Positions 17,275 to 26,070 of a DNA stretch of 64,000 bases are shown here, piece after piece; within the stretch, counting starts at the first letter, position 1; each line of letters begins with the position of its first letter. This stretch comes from JAIQFL01 sp035295745. GTDB taxonomy: Bacteria > Acidobacteriota > Terriglobia > Bryobacterales > Bryobacteraceae. The position numbers and the translations under genes are program-made. The stretch is from NCBI GenBank assembly GCA_035295745.1, contig DATGIL010000090.1, positions 1 through 64,000 on the forward strand, written 5' to 3'. The notes beneath the pieces are model-generated. The model searched no databases. It was not told the origin of the DNA and saw only the letters and a list, made by a program, of their open reading frames with translations.

Positions 17275-17829
17275 ATGGACCAGGGCGAAGTCACCGCACT
17301 GCTACGCGCCTGGGGATCAGGCGACCGATCGGTCGGTGACCAGCTTTTCCGCAGCATCTACAAAGAACTTCACACTCTGGCACAGTACCATTTGCGCGGG
17401 CGGCCGGAAGCCACAGTCAGTCCGACCATGCTCATCAACGAGGCCTTTCTGCAATTGGCGGCGGAGCCGAAAAGCGACTGGCGCGACCGTGTGCAATTCT
17501 TCGCCTTTACGGCGACCGTGATGCGCCGCCTGATGATCGGCTACGCGCGGCGGCGTGGCGCGGAGAAGCGGGGCGGGGGATTCGAATCGATCGTCTTCGA
17601 TGAGTCGATTCACGCGCTGTTGAACCGGGGGATCGATGTGGAAGCACTGGATGAAGCGCTCAACGCGCTCGATAGGCTCGATTCTACACAGGCCCGTATC
17701 GTGGAACTGCGCTTCTTCGGGGGGCTCTCTGTGGAGGACACGGCCGAGCATCTGAACATGTCGCCGCGCTCGGTCATCCGACACTGGGGCCTGGCTAAGG
17801 CCTGGCTGGCCGATCATCTGGCGAATTGA
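17275..17829 (+). CDS. ECF RNA polymerase sigma factor, TIGR02999-like
   Basis: This 184-residue sigma-70 protein has region 2 (LFRSIYKELHTLAQYHL, FFAFTATVMRRLMIGYARRR) and region 4 (QARIVELRFFGGLSVEDTAEHLNMSPRSVIRHWGLAKAWL). The motif SPTMLINEAFLQL between them is typical of the TIGR02999 group, often found next to Ser/Thr kinases as here. Starts at 17233 (TTG), 17248 (ATG after GAGGGGG) and 17275 (ATG after AAGG) share the frame; the last gives the family's usual length. The 3' end overlaps the converging membrane-protein gene by 35 bases. Confidence 0.9.
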   Translation: MDQGEVTALLRAWGSGDRSVGDQLFRSIYKELHTLAQYHLRGRPEATVSPTMLINEAFLQLAAEPKSDWRDRVQFFAFTATVMRRLMIGYARRRGAEKRGGGFESIVFDESIHALLNRGIDVEALDEALNALDRLDSTQARIVELRFFGGLSVEDTAEHLNMSPRSVIRHWGLAKAWLADHLAN

Positions 17830-19738
17830 CTCGATCGAAGAGCGCTCCCATTTGTCCCGGCACGGTTTTACGATACCCCCAACCGGCAATCTTCGGTCCG
17901 TAGCGCTCTTCCCAACTGTGAGCCACTTCGGAGCCAGGCGTGACGAGCACTACCAGATGGAGGGGACGGGACTCCGCTGGCAACGCGTCCATCTCTTCCG
18001 GCAAGAGCGAACGAACGGCGGGATTCATCGGGCTTCCAACGGCGACCAGATGGCCTGCGAAGTAGCCGCCATCGGGCAGCGCCAACTCCGCGAGGTTCCG
18101 CCCGGCAACGGCGCGAATTTCCGGTTTCAGATCGTTCCAATCCACAGTCCATCGGGTCCGGTTGCGTTCTACGAGCAGAGGAGAGATCGCTACGAGGCAG
18201 GCGACCGCAGCGGCCACGGCGTGCCGGCCGAAAGCGTAGACCACCGCGAGGGCCAGGATCGCAAACCCTGCGACTACGAGAGGCGGGAAGAGGTTAAGGT
18301 GGCCGTAGAGCAGGTAGAGGCGGCTCGCAAGATTGACGAGCACTAAGGGGAACGCGAGCCACGCCCACCGGCCGATCATCGTGACCAGGAGCAGTTCGCT
18401 CACTGCGAGCACGCCATCGACATAGCGGATGGTGTTGAGGCCGTTCAGAATGAACGCCAGGTCGCCTGAGTATGCGCTCGCGCTGAACACCGATCGGAAA
18501 TACAGGAACCATCCAGCCAAAAGGAACAGCGAGAGCCAGTCGAGTGCCGCAGGCCTGGCGCTGGTCCGGAGCCACGACAGTGCAGCCCATCCGCATCGGG
18601 CTGAGGCAATCAGCAATGTGGCGGCGAGGACCAGGGGGAAAAGAAAGCCGGCCGGCGAGATGCCACCTGCCGGGAGAAACAAAGCACGCCAGAGACGCGG
18701 ATCGTGCAGGCTGTACAGGATCGATGTATTGGACAGGTCCGCAGTGCCGGGCAGATGCAGGAATGCGAGATTGATCTGGAAGGGGTAGAACGGGCTGCCA
18801 TAGAGCAGCAGATTGTGGAGGTAGTAATGCCCGCTGGTGAGCAGGAAGAAGGCAAGGATCAGGATGGCGGCCTTCCAATGCCGCAACACTTCCCGCCCGC
18901 GAAGGACGCAGACGATGGCGATGGCGGCACCATCCTCGAAGATGCCCGTATACTTCACCGTGCTGAAGGCTATGCCGAAGGCCAGAATCGCCAGATCGAA
19001 AGTCGCGAGCGGTCCTTCAACGGCACGGAGAATCACCAGGGCCAACAGAACGAATCCGACTCCGTGCAACACGTCATTTTTGAGCGTCGGGACGCCGGAC
19101 GGCCCATACCAGTAATGCTGCATCACCACGGCGCCGAAGATGGCCCATCGGAGCAAGTTGGGCGAGATGAGCAAATGCCGCCCTACCAGCCATAAGGCCA
19201 GTGCCATGAGAACCACGGCCTTCAACGCAAGCAGCGGAAAAAAGAGATCGACGCGGGTGACCATCCACACGGGCGCGAACGACAACTCCCAGAAGGCCAC
19301 GTAGTTCGTCGCGAATGTGTACGGACTCGCGCGGTTCGAGAGCCACTCGATCAAAAAGTGAAGATAGTTGATGGAATCGATCTCCTCCACCGGCTTGAAG
19401 GAGAGCAGCGCCAGCGGGACCGTGAGTGCGGCGATCAGAGCTGCTGGGAAGTTCCGCCCTTTCGCCCAGATCGGCAGGCGGAGGGGCATACCCCAGGTCG
19501 CAACGACGCACACCGCGGCGGCGATCCAATACGCCGCTTGCGAATTCCAGTGTGCGTAGGAGAACGCCGCGGCGATCGACGACTCGAGGGTCACCTGGAT
19601 GGCCAGCGCCGTCAGCCAATACTGGGGCGCACTGATGGGTGTGCTCCACTTACCCGCCAGCTTCAGCGCCGCCCAAAACAACGCGGCTTCCCAGCAAGCG
19701 AACCTGGCTACGGCCAACAGCATCGCGCTCGCCGGCAT
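17795..19738 (-). CDS. Polytopic membrane protein, GT-C-like
   Basis: This 647-residue protein has about 13 hydrophobic helices. The first outer loop contains EEIDSINYLHFLIEWLSNR, an acidic-aromatic loop resembling that of GT-C glycosyltransferases, which use polyprenyl-phosphate sugars. A short soluble C-terminal domain follows (DGGYFAGHLVAVGSPMNPAVRSLLPEEMD). It is the last gene of the mreBCD run, three bases after a UbiA-type synthase that may make a polyprenyl-phosphate sugar. A role as sugar transferase is therefore plausible but unproved. The gene's 3' end overlaps the converging sigma gene by 35 bases. Confidence 0.75.
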   Translation of the reverse strand: MPASAMLLAVARFACWEAALFWAALKLAGKWSTPISAPQYWLTALAIQVTLESSIAAAFSYAHWNSQAAYWIAAAVCVVATWGMPLRLPIWAKGRNFPAALIAALTVPLALLSFKPVEEIDSINYLHFLIEWLSNRASPYTFATNYVAFWELSFAPVWMVTRVDLFFPLLALKAVVLMALALWLVGRHLLISPNLLRWAIFGAVVMQHYWYGPSGVPTLKNDVLHGVGFVLLALVILRAVEGPLATFDLAILAFGIAFSTVKYTGIFEDGAAIAIVCVLRGREVLRHWKAAILILAFFLLTSGHYYLHNLLLYGSPFYPFQINLAFLHLPGTADLSNTSILYSLHDPRLWRALFLPAGGISPAGFLFPLVLAATLLIASARCGWAALSWLRTSARPAALDWLSLFLLAGWFLYFRSVFSASAYSGDLAFILNGLNTIRYVDGVLAVSELLLVTMIGRWAWLAFPLVLVNLASRLYLLYGHLNLFPPLVVAGFAILALAVVYAFGRHAVAAAVACLVAISPLLVERNRTRWTVDWNDLKPEIRAVAGRNLAELALPDGGYFAGHLVAVGSPMNPAVRSLLPEEMDALPAESRPLHLVVLVTPGSEVAHSWEERYGPKIAGWGYRKTVPGQMGALFDRVNSPDDRPARP

Positions 19739-19741
19739 GGC

Positions 19742-20608
19742 TTAATATTTTGACCTGAGAATCGCTACCACCACGCCCAGATACAGGATGGCGTCTATCT
19801 GGAGCGGCCGGTCATTCAGAAAGATCTCCTCGGGACTGGCGCCCGCCTTGCGCTCGTAAACCAGATACAGATAGCGGAACACACCGTAGAGAAAGAGCGG
19901 CAGGGTGATCACCAACTCTTCGCTGTGTTCCGATTGAAAGGTGTAGAGCGAATAGCTGATGATGCCCGCACCGGTGACGATCGAGATCAGTTGATCGAGG
20001 AAGCGCACGCTGTAATTCGCGAGCGCGGGCCGATAGCTCAGCGCGAGGTTCTCGAGTCCAACCAACTCGGCGCGGCGCTTCAGCAGTGCCAGGGAGAGCG
20101 ATAACAGCAGCGATACGACGAAAAGCCATGCCGACACTCGCACCGGGATGGCAAACGCGCCCGCCACCGGACGCATCACGAATCCCGCCGAAACCAGCAG
20201 CACATCAAGAATTGGCTCGCGTCGCAGTCCCAAAGAATAGCCCACGTTGCACAAGCCGTAAAGCGCCAGCACCAGCAGGACTTTATATCCCAGATATGCG
20301 GCCAATACGAATGCTGCGATCGCCAGACCCACGGCCGCCGCTGCAGCGCCTCGTGCCGATAGAGCTCCCGAAGCGATGGGGCGCAGTTTCTTGACCGGGT
20401 GGGCGCGGTCGCCTTCGCGATCGTAAATGTCGTTGAGCAGGTACACGGCGCTGGCGATCAGCGAAAATGCCGCCGCGGCTGCGCTGCTCCGCTTTACGGC
20501 TTCCAACGAAGTGAAACTGGCGGACGAAATCAACGGTACGAACACCAGGCCGTTCTTGATCCACTGCCGGGGACGGCAGGAAACGGCCAGTGCTCGTACT
20601 GCGCTCAC
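19742..20608 (-). CDS. UbiA-family prenyltransferase, decaprenyl-phosphate phosphoribosyltransferase-like
   Basis: This 288-residue integral membrane enzyme is of the UbiA superfamily. The N-terminal RPRQWIKNGLVFVPL and the aspartate motif LNDIYDREGDRAHPVKKLRPIASG-type block match 5-phosphoribosyl-1-pyrophosphate:decaprenyl-phosphate transferases, which begin decaprenylphosphoryl-arabinose or ribose synthesis. The second motif region, LYGLCNVGYSLGLRREPILDVL, is also present. The GTG start overlaps the mreD stop by four bases. Longer upstream frame extensions lie within mreD. The exact acceptor and donor are inferred from the family. Confidence 0.85.
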   Translation of the reverse strand: MSAVRALAVSCRPRQWIKNGLVFVPLISSASFTSLEAVKRSSAAAAAFSLIASAVYLLNDIYDREGDRAHPVKKLRPIASGALSARGAAAAAVGLAIAAFVLAAYLGYKVLLVLALYGLCNVGYSLGLRREPILDVLLVSAGFVMRPVAGAFAIPVRVSAWLFVVSLLLSLSLALLKRRAELVGLENLALSYRPALANYSVRFLDQLISIVTGAGIISYSLYTFQSEHSEELVITLPLFLYGVFRYLYLVYERKAGASPEEIFLNDRPLQIDAILYLGVVVAILRSKY

Positions 20609-21135
20609 GCCGTCTCCCGCAGCTTGTCGAGAAAATGAAACACGGAGACGCCGACCACAGCATTCAAAACGCCCAACAGCAGGGTCTTCTGCACTTCGAA
20701 GGCGAGTTGCTGGCCGAGCAGCGCGCGCGCCAGTACCCAATACATCACTTGCTGGAAGAGGTAGAAGAAAAACGACAGAAGCAGCCGGACCACGCCTTGA
20801 TCGACATCGATGCGCGCTCCCACGGAGGCCGCGAAGTAGCCCACCAGCGTATTCACGATGCCGTAAACGCCCAGGGGGTTTTTCGATAGCGAGTCCTGGG
20901 CCAGGCCGACGACGCATCCCAAGAGCAGCCCGCTGATCTGGCTCCGCCGCATCAGCGCAAAGTACATCACTACCAGCAGCGGCATCTCCAGGAAACTCAA
21001 GAACTGGAAAAACATCGGCACGTAGGCTTGAAACAGGATCGCCGCCAGGGGGACAGCGAAGATCACCCACACACGGAAGCGGGAGACCTGTCCCTCGCGC
21101 TGGCTGCTGAGGAGGATACGGCCGCTTGAACTCAT
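20605..21135 (-). CDS. mreD: Rod-shape-determining protein MreD
   Basis: This 176-residue membrane protein of the elongasome has about five hydrophobic helices. Typical MreD signatures are the mid-protein GLLLGCVVGLAQDSLSKNPLGVYGIVNTLVGYFA and a C-terminal pair of helices. It overlaps mreC by four bases upstream and the prenyltransferase by four bases downstream, so the five genes from mreB to 17795 are likely one transcript. Confidence 0.92.
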   Translation of the reverse strand: MSSSGRILLSSQREGQVSRFRVWVIFAVPLAAILFQAYVPMFFQFLSFLEMPLLVVMYFALMRRSQISGLLLGCVVGLAQDSLSKNPLGVYGIVNTLVGYFAASVGARIDVDQGVVRLLLSFFFYLFQQVMYWVLARALLGQQLAFEVQKTLLLGVLNAVVGVSVFHFLDKLRETA

Positions 21136-22310
21136 TCTTTGGGTGGGCCTCCCGGAGCGCCCGCGGCCTGATTGGACCGCCTGGCAGTGGGAGGCTGCGT
21201 ACCGGGGGGCGGAGTGGCCGGGTTCGCGGGTTGGGGCGAACCGCCCTGGGCCCCAGTGGCTGTCCCCGGTTTCACCGGAAGTTTGGAGAAGTCCGGGGGC
21301 CTGGATCCCGGCTCACCCTCGCCGTAAGTGTGATTCTGCTGCTCGCCAACGGTCTTGTAGAGTGTGCGCAGACGGTCCGCTTCGGTGCCGACCGTTCCGG
21401 GCGGAAGTTCCCTGACCGGCGAACTCGAATTCGAATTCGGCGGAGGCGGCGCAATGTAGATCGGCTGATTATTCACGGGCGTGTCCGGAATCTCCTGGTG
21501 CACAGCCTCCGTCAGAATCAGCACATCTTCTTGTGCGGCTTTTAGACCGACCGGCTCCACCAGAATGTCCTGGAACGGCTGTCCCGGCCGCACGGATTTG
21601 ACGATTCCCACGGGAAACCCGCTCGGGAAGACGCGATCGTCGCCTGAGGTGTAGACCCAATCTCCCACTTCAACCTTGTCTTCGGTGGGTACGTAATCGA
21701 TTTTGCAGGTGGGTGTCCCGTCGCCCTTGAGTGTGCCGCGCGCTTGAGTCTTCTGCGTGACTACGCCCGCGGCGAAATCGGAGTCGGTAATCAACAACAC
21801 CTCGGAAGCCGTAGGATAGGCTGCGCGCACGATGCCCACGATTCCATCCGGCGTCACCACCGCCATGCCGCGCATGATTCCCACAGACGAGCCGCGATCC
21901 ACGAAGACGTCGCGCGAGTTCGATCCGGCACCCATCATAATGATGGTCGCGGCGACTGCTTTGGACGCCGTACGCGCCTGGAACATCGCCAGCGCCTGGG
22001 CCCGGTCCGCGCGATTCAGTTCGTTTCGCAAAAAGATGTTGTCGAGCTTGAGGCGGCCGTTCTCCTCACGCAGACGGCGATTTTCCCCGTCCGCGTCGTG
22101 CAGCATGATGTAGTTGTGGAGAAAGCCGGTGCTTCCACCGCGCAGGCCTTCCAGCAGGCGCGCCGCTGGGGATACCGCCGTCACCGCCCAAACCCGGATC
22201 ACCCGCACATCCTGCTTATTCTTCACGCGAACGGCGATCAGGAGCAATTGCGCGAAGATCACCAGCAGCAGAACGGTGATGCTCCGGTACCGGTTAAGAA
22301 ATCCTTCCAT
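21132..22310 (-). CDS. mreC: Rod-shape-determining protein MreC with Pro-rich tail
   Basis: This is the periplasmic scaffold of the elongasome, 392 residues. An N-terminal transmembrane helix (ITVLLLVIFAQLLLIAV) is followed by a coiled coil (ENRRLREENGRLKLDNIFLRNEL) and the two MreC beta-barrel domains (VFVDRGSSVGIMRGMAVVTPDGIVG, VLLITDSDFAAGVV, GDWVYTSGDDRVFPSGFPVGIV). The last 110 residues are a Pro/Gly/Ser-rich tail, long for MreC; it includes ten codons of IYIAPPPPNS-type sequence and ends in GGPPKE. It is followed by mreD with a four-base overlap. Confidence 0.95.
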   Translation of the reverse strand: MEGFLNRYRSITVLLLVIFAQLLLIAVRVKNKQDVRVIRVWAVTAVSPAARLLEGLRGGSTGFLHNYIMLHDADGENRRLREENGRLKLDNIFLRNELNRADRAQALAMFQARTASKAVAATIIMMGAGSNSRDVFVDRGSSVGIMRGMAVVTPDGIVGIVRAAYPTASEVLLITDSDFAAGVVTQKTQARGTLKGDGTPTCKIDYVPTEDKVEVGDWVYTSGDDRVFPSGFPVGIVKSVRPGQPFQDILVEPVGLKAAQEDVLILTEAVHQEIPDTPVNNQPIYIAPPPPNSNSSSPVRELPPGTVGTEADRLRTLYKTVGEQQNHTYGEGEPGSRPPDFSKLPVKPGTATGAQGGSPQPANPATPPPGTQPPTARRSNQAAGAPGGPPKE

Positions 22311-22375
22311 GCGCCCTTAGCAGTGCAGAAGATCTGCGGTCCGCTCGCCGTGCAGCATGCCTGCCACACCTGTCA

Positions 22376-23401
22376 TTAGTCTATCGAAATCTTCCGCAGC
22401 AGCCGGAAGTCGCTGAGCATGCGCCCGGTTCCGAGCACCACGGAGGCCAGGGGGTCGTCCGCAATCGACACCGGGAGGCCGGTCTCCTCGCGGATGCGCT
22501 TGTCGAGGTTCTTCAGTAGAGCGCCCCCGCCGGTCAGCACAATTCCGCGGTCGCTGATATCGGCGCTCAGTTCGGGAGGTGTCCGCTCCAGCGCGACGCG
22601 AATGGCATTGACGATCGTGGCAACGCATTCCGAGAGTGACTCCCGAATCTCAGCGTCGTTGATGGTGATGGTGCGTGGCACGCCTTCGATGAGGTTGCGG
22701 CCCTTGATCTCCATGGTGATCGGCTTGTCCAGTGGGAACGCCGAGCCCACTTCCATCTTGATGGCCTCCGCCGTACGTTCGCCGATCAGCAAATTGTATT
22801 TGCGCTTCAGGTACTGCATGACGGCGTCGTCCATCTCATTGCCCGCCACACGCACGGACCGCGAGTAGACGATGCCGGAGAGCGAGATTACCGCAACGTC
22901 CGTGGTGCCGCCGCCGATATCGACCACCATATTTCCCGATGGCTCTGTGATCGGCAGCCCGGCTCCGATGGCCGCCACCATCGCCTGTTCCACCAGGTGC
23001 ACTTCGCTCGCCTTGGCCCGGTAGGCCGAATCCATCACCGCGCGCTTTTCCACTTGAGTGATCTCACTGGGCACGCCGATGACGATGCGCGGATGCACCA
23101 ACATCTTGCGCCCATGCGCCTTCTGAATGAAGTAATTCAGCATGCGCTCGGTGACTTTGAAATCGGCGATCACGCCGTCCTTCATCGGTTTGATGGCAAC
23201 GATATTGCCGGGCGTGCGGCCCAGCATTTCTTTGGCCTCTTTACCGACAGCCTCGACCTCACCCGTGTTTTTGTTGATCGCGACAATCGACGGTTCGTTG
23301 ACAACAATTCCCTTGCCCTTGGCATAAACCAGGGTATTGGCGGTCCCCAGATCAATCGCCAGGTCCGAGGAGAATAAGCTGAAAAGAGAACGTAAATTCA
23401 T
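22376..23401 (-). CDS. mreB: Rod-shape actin-like protein MreB
   Basis: This 341-residue bacterial actin polymerises under the inner membrane and positions the elongasome. Visible motifs are phosphate 1 (AIDLGTANTLVYAKG), connect 1 and phosphate 2 (VVDIGGGTTDVAVISL), and the adenosine motif (IVLTGGGALLKNLD). The N-terminus MNLRSLFSLFSSDLA resembles the amphipathic membrane-binding helix. Length is normal. It heads the mre operon, 65 bases before mreC. Confidence 0.97.
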   Translation of the reverse strand: MNLRSLFSLFSSDLAIDLGTANTLVYAKGKGIVVNEPSIVAINKNTGEVEAVGKEAKEMLGRTPGNIVAIKPMKDGVIADFKVTERMLNYFIQKAHGRKMLVHPRIVIGVPSEITQVEKRAVMDSAYRAKASEVHLVEQAMVAAIGAGLPITEPSGNMVVDIGGGTTDVAVISLSGIVYSRSVRVAGNEMDDAVMQYLKRKYNLLIGERTAEAIKMEVGSAFPLDKPITMEIKGRNLIEGVPRTITINDAEIRESLSECVATIVNAIRVALERTPPELSADISDRGIVLTGGGALLKNLDKRIREETGLPVSIADDPLASVVLGTGRMLSDFRLLRKISID

Positions 23402-23514
23402 TGATGAAGGTGGTTCACTTCGGGAACAAGGATGCGCCTCCGCTGCCGGAGTGGAGTCAACTTGAATAGTAACACAATGCTACCGAGTCGTTTCGGCATT
23501 CGGACTTAGTGGAC

Positions 23515-23570
23515 GCGCGAACAGCGTCGAGGGAGTCTCGACGCGGCAAACAGGAATTTTTGCGCCACGG
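23515..23570 (+). repeat. Family A double-hairpin repeat, copy 1
   Basis: The first stem is CGTCGAG-GGAGT-CTCGACG at 23525-23543. A second imperfect stem follows (GGCAAAC...TTTTGCGCC). Similar copies occur at 48150-48206, 50375-50430 and 53222-53272. All are intergenic, which fits a REP-like element. Confidence 0.75.
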
Positions 23571-23592
23571 CCACCTTCTGACGCCAAGCGTC

Positions 23593-23630
23593 AAAATCCG
23601 GGAGCGCAGGGCGGAATCGCCTGCGCCACC
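23593..23630 (+). repeat. Family C palindromic repeat, copy 1
   Basis: The core reads AAAATCCGGGAGCGCAGG then GCGGAATCGCCTGCGCCACC; the arms GCGCAGG and CCTGCGC pair. A close copy lies at 57750-57787. Confidence 0.65.
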
Positions 23631-23729
23631 CTCGACAAGTCCTGCGTCTTCAGTGGTGGGGTACCCGGCCCGTTTGCGGGCGGGCCTTCACGTCACCTCA
23701 CCTCACGGTCGCGGACGCAAGACACTGAT

Positions 23730-23820
23730 GAGCCGCGCGCGTCAGTGTCAGAAGCTGTGTCGCTTGCTTACGCGCGCGGCTCGCAACGAGCCACGACCGT
23801 AAGGGAGTGATTTTTCGGGC
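23730..23820 (+). repeat. Family B repeat, single copy
   Basis: Contains CGCTTGCTTACGCGCGCGGC and then GAGCCACGACCGTAAGGGAG followed by TGATTTTTCGGGC, the same two arms that build the arrays at 45.7 and 62.6 kb. Confidence 0.7.
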
Positions 23821-23895
23821 AACCACTCATCAGAGGGCGGAGACGCTCCCTCAACAAGCGTCTGGCGATAGTTGGCACCTTCTGAAACGACGTGC

Positions 23896-24522
23896 TTAAC
23901 GCCGCACGAGGTAGACAGCCACTTCTGCCCGTAGATTGGGAAGCGCCGTCACGCGGCGATTGCCGGAGAGGAAGTAGCGCCGCTCCACCTGCAAGCCCTC
24001 AAGCGCCGCCAGCTCTTCAAAATCCTGTACGGTCAGGAAGTGGATGTTGGGCGAGTCGTACCACTCATACGGGAACAGCTTGGTGCGGGGTGCCCGTCCG
24101 CTCTTCAACATGGAATACCGCACCGTCCAGTGCGCGAAATTGGGAAACGCCACAATCACCCTACGACCCACGCGCAGCATGTCCTGCAGTACGTGCCGGG
24201 GATAGAGTGTCTCCTGCAAGGTCTGGCTGAGGATCACATAATCGAAAGCCTGGTCGGGGTAATCGGCCAGCCCTTCGTCGATATCGCCCTGGTACACCGA
24301 GACGCCGCGGCTGATGGCCCTCTGCACTTTGATGCCTGAGATCTCCACCCCGCGGCCCTGCACGCCCTTATTCTCCGCGAGCCACTCGAGCAACTCTCCC
24401 TCGCCGCATCCCAGGTCGAGCACCTTGGTGCCAGGCTCCACGATTTCGCCAATGATGGCGTAGTCGCTGCGCCCCAGCAGATCGCGCACAAAAGCGGGTT
24501 TGCGAGTCGTCTGTGTGCTCAT
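23896..24522 (-). CDS. metW: Methionine biosynthesis protein MetW
   Basis: This 208-residue SAM-methyltransferase-fold protein has the motif I KVLDLGCGEGELLEWL, the acidic loop VSVYQGDIDEGL, and the MetW-typical stretches VILSQTLQETLYPRHVLQDMLRVG and NFAHWTVRYSMLKSGRAP. It partners MetX in acyl-homoserine formation. The ATG at 24522 overlaps the metX stop by four bases (ATGA), which decides the start against the longer open frame. Confidence 0.94.
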   Translation of the reverse strand: MSTQTTRKPAFVRDLLGRSDYAIIGEIVEPGTKVLDLGCGEGELLEWLAENKGVQGRGVEISGIKVQRAISRGVSVYQGDIDEGLADYPDQAFDYVILSQTLQETLYPRHVLQDMLRVGRRVIVAFPNFAHWTVRYSMLKSGRAPRTKLFPYEWYDSPNIHFLTVQDFEELAALEGLQVERRYFLSGNRRVTALPNLRAEVAVYLVRR

Positions 24523-25643
24523 TGCACTTTCTCGAAGGTGCTGGACAGAAATCCGCGTACCAGGTCCGCCTGCTCGGCCACATCCACCAGAAACGAATCG
24601 TGTCCGTAGTTGGAATTGAGCTCGATATAGGCGACGTCGCAATTGCGCGAGCGCAGGGCCCGCACGATCTCCTGCGATTGGTAGCTCGGATAGAGCCAGT
24701 CGGAGCTGAAACTGATCACCAGGAAGCGCGCCCGCGCGCGCTCCAGAGCGGCCGTGAGTGACGACCGGCCGTTGGTGAGATCGAAATAATCCATGGCCTT
24801 GGTGATGAAAAGATAGGAATTGGCGTCGAAGCGATTCACAAACTGGCTGCCGCGGTAGCGCAGGTAGCTCTCCACTTCAAAATCCACGTCGAACCCGAAC
24901 CCGAAATTATCTTTGCCTCGCAGGCGGCGGCCGAACTTCTCACGCATCGACTCATCGCTCATGTACGTGATATGGCCTACCATGCGTGCCACCGCGAGCC
25001 CGCGACCCGGCGGCTGTTTGCCGTAGTAGTTCCCCTCATTCCAGTCGGGGTCCGACATAATGGCTTGCCGGCCCACCTCATTGAAAGCGATCTGCTGCGC
25101 GCTGTGCCGCGTGGTAGTGGCAATGGGAATCGAGGAAACTACCTGATCGGGGTAGGAGACTGCCCACTCCAGCGCTTGCATGCCGCCCATGGACCCTCCA
25201 GAGACGGAAAGCAGCCGCTGGATCCCGAACCAGTCGATCAGCATCTTCTGCAGCCGAACCATATCGCCGATGGTGATCACAGGGAACGTCATGCCATAAG
25301 GGCAGCCGGTCGCCGGATTGACGGAGCCCGGCCCGGTGGTACCCCGGCAGCCGCCTAATACATTGGTGCAGATGACGAAGTAGCGATTGGTGTCGAAGCC
25401 TTTCCCCGGTCCGATCATGTTGTCCCACCAGCCGGGCTTGCCGCTTTCCGGGCTGATGCCGGCGGCGTGCGCATCGCCCGAGAAGGCGTGTAGCACCAGG
25501 ATGGCATTAGACTTGGCGGCGTTCAATTCGCCGTAGGTCTCGTATGCAATTTCGACGGGGGCAATTTTGGCGCCGCAATCGAGAGTGATGGAATCGAACT
25601 GAACAGTATTTACCGCGACGATCATCGGGAGGGTTGTCTTCAT
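24519..25643 (-). CDS. metX: Homoserine O-acetyltransferase MetX
   Basis: The enzyme acylates homoserine in the first committed step of methionine synthesis. The 374-residue alpha/beta-hydrolase has the oxyanion region LHAFSGDAHAAG, the nucleophile serine in SGGSMGGMQALEW (near 149), the acid in SFSSDWLYP, and the histidine in NYGHDSFL. Whether acetyl- or succinyl-CoA is used cannot be told by eye. ATG 25643 is chosen. GTG 25688 would add 15 residues, and ATG 25625 would remove six. It is divergent from the DUF192 gene across a short AT-rich region. Confidence 0.94.
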   Translation of the reverse strand: MKTTLPMIVAVNTVQFDSITLDCGAKIAPVEIAYETYGELNAAKSNAILVLHAFSGDAHAAGISPESGKPGWWDNMIGPGKGFDTNRYFVICTNVLGGCRGTTGPGSVNPATGCPYGMTFPVITIGDMVRLQKMLIDWFGIQRLLSVSGGSMGGMQALEWAVSYPDQVVSSIPIATTTRHSAQQIAFNEVGRQAIMSDPDWNEGNYYGKQPPGRGLAVARMVGHITYMSDESMREKFGRRLRGKDNFGFGFDVDFEVESYLRYRGSQFVNRFDANSYLFITKAMDYFDLTNGRSSLTAALERARARFLVISFSSDWLYPSYQSQEIVRALRSRNCDVAYIELNSNYGHDSFLVDVAEQADLVRGFLSSTFEKVQ

Positions 25644-25715
25644 CTTAACAGGAAGGCTCCCGATCAGCTTGGCGAACTGGTTTCGCACCCGGGCATCGTG
25701 TTATAGTTTTCCAAA

Positions 25716-26069
25716 TTGAAAATATTTGTACGAAATAATACCCGCAGCACTGTTTTGGCAGCCGCTGCGGAGATGGCGGATACCAGCGAGAAGCGGCGAA
25801 CCGGCCTGCTCAAACACGAGAGGCTCAACCCGGGCGAAGGCCTGTGGATCGTCCCCTGCGAATCTGTTCACACGTTCTTTATGAAGTTTCCGATAGACTT
25901 GGTCTATCTGGACAAGCAAAAAAAGGTGCGCAAGCTGAGACACAAGGTGCCGGCGTGGCGTCTTTCCGCTTGTCTGAGCGCGCACTCCGTTCTGGAGTTG
26001 CCTGCCGGAACACTGGAGCAGACCGGAACGCAGGTAGGCGACGAACTGACCGTCGAAAAACTCGGCTGA
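25716..26069 (+). CDS. DUF192 family protein
   Basis: This small 117-residue protein matches the DUF192 pattern: NTRSTVLA at the N-terminus, ADTSEKRRTGLL, GEGLWIVPCESVHTFFMKFPIDLVYLDK, and the C-terminal VLELPAGTLEQTGTQVGDEL. The function is unknown. The start is a TTG at 25716 with no Shine-Dalgarno sequence; TATAGT lies eight bases upstream (25702-25707), so it may be leaderless. It is one base upstream of the TPR lipoprotein gene. Confidence 0.8.
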   Translation: MKIFVRNNTRSTVLAAAAEMADTSEKRRTGLLKHERLNPGEGLWIVPCESVHTFFMKFPIDLVYLDKQKKVRKLRHKVPAWRLSACLSAHSVLELPAGTLEQTGTQVGDELTVEKLG

Positions 26070-26070
26070 C

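Larger units (their letters stand above)
23402..23895. repeat. Intergenic repeat cluster upstream of mreB
   Basis: No gene is seen in this 494-base gap between mreB and metW. It holds, in order, a family A double hairpin (23515-23570), the small hairpin TGACGC-CAA-GCGTCA, a family C palindrome (23593-23630), the hairpin GCCCG-TTTG-CGGGC, and a family B copy (about 23730-23820). The mreB promoter must also lie here. I see no clear -35/-10 pair. Confidence 0.7.
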
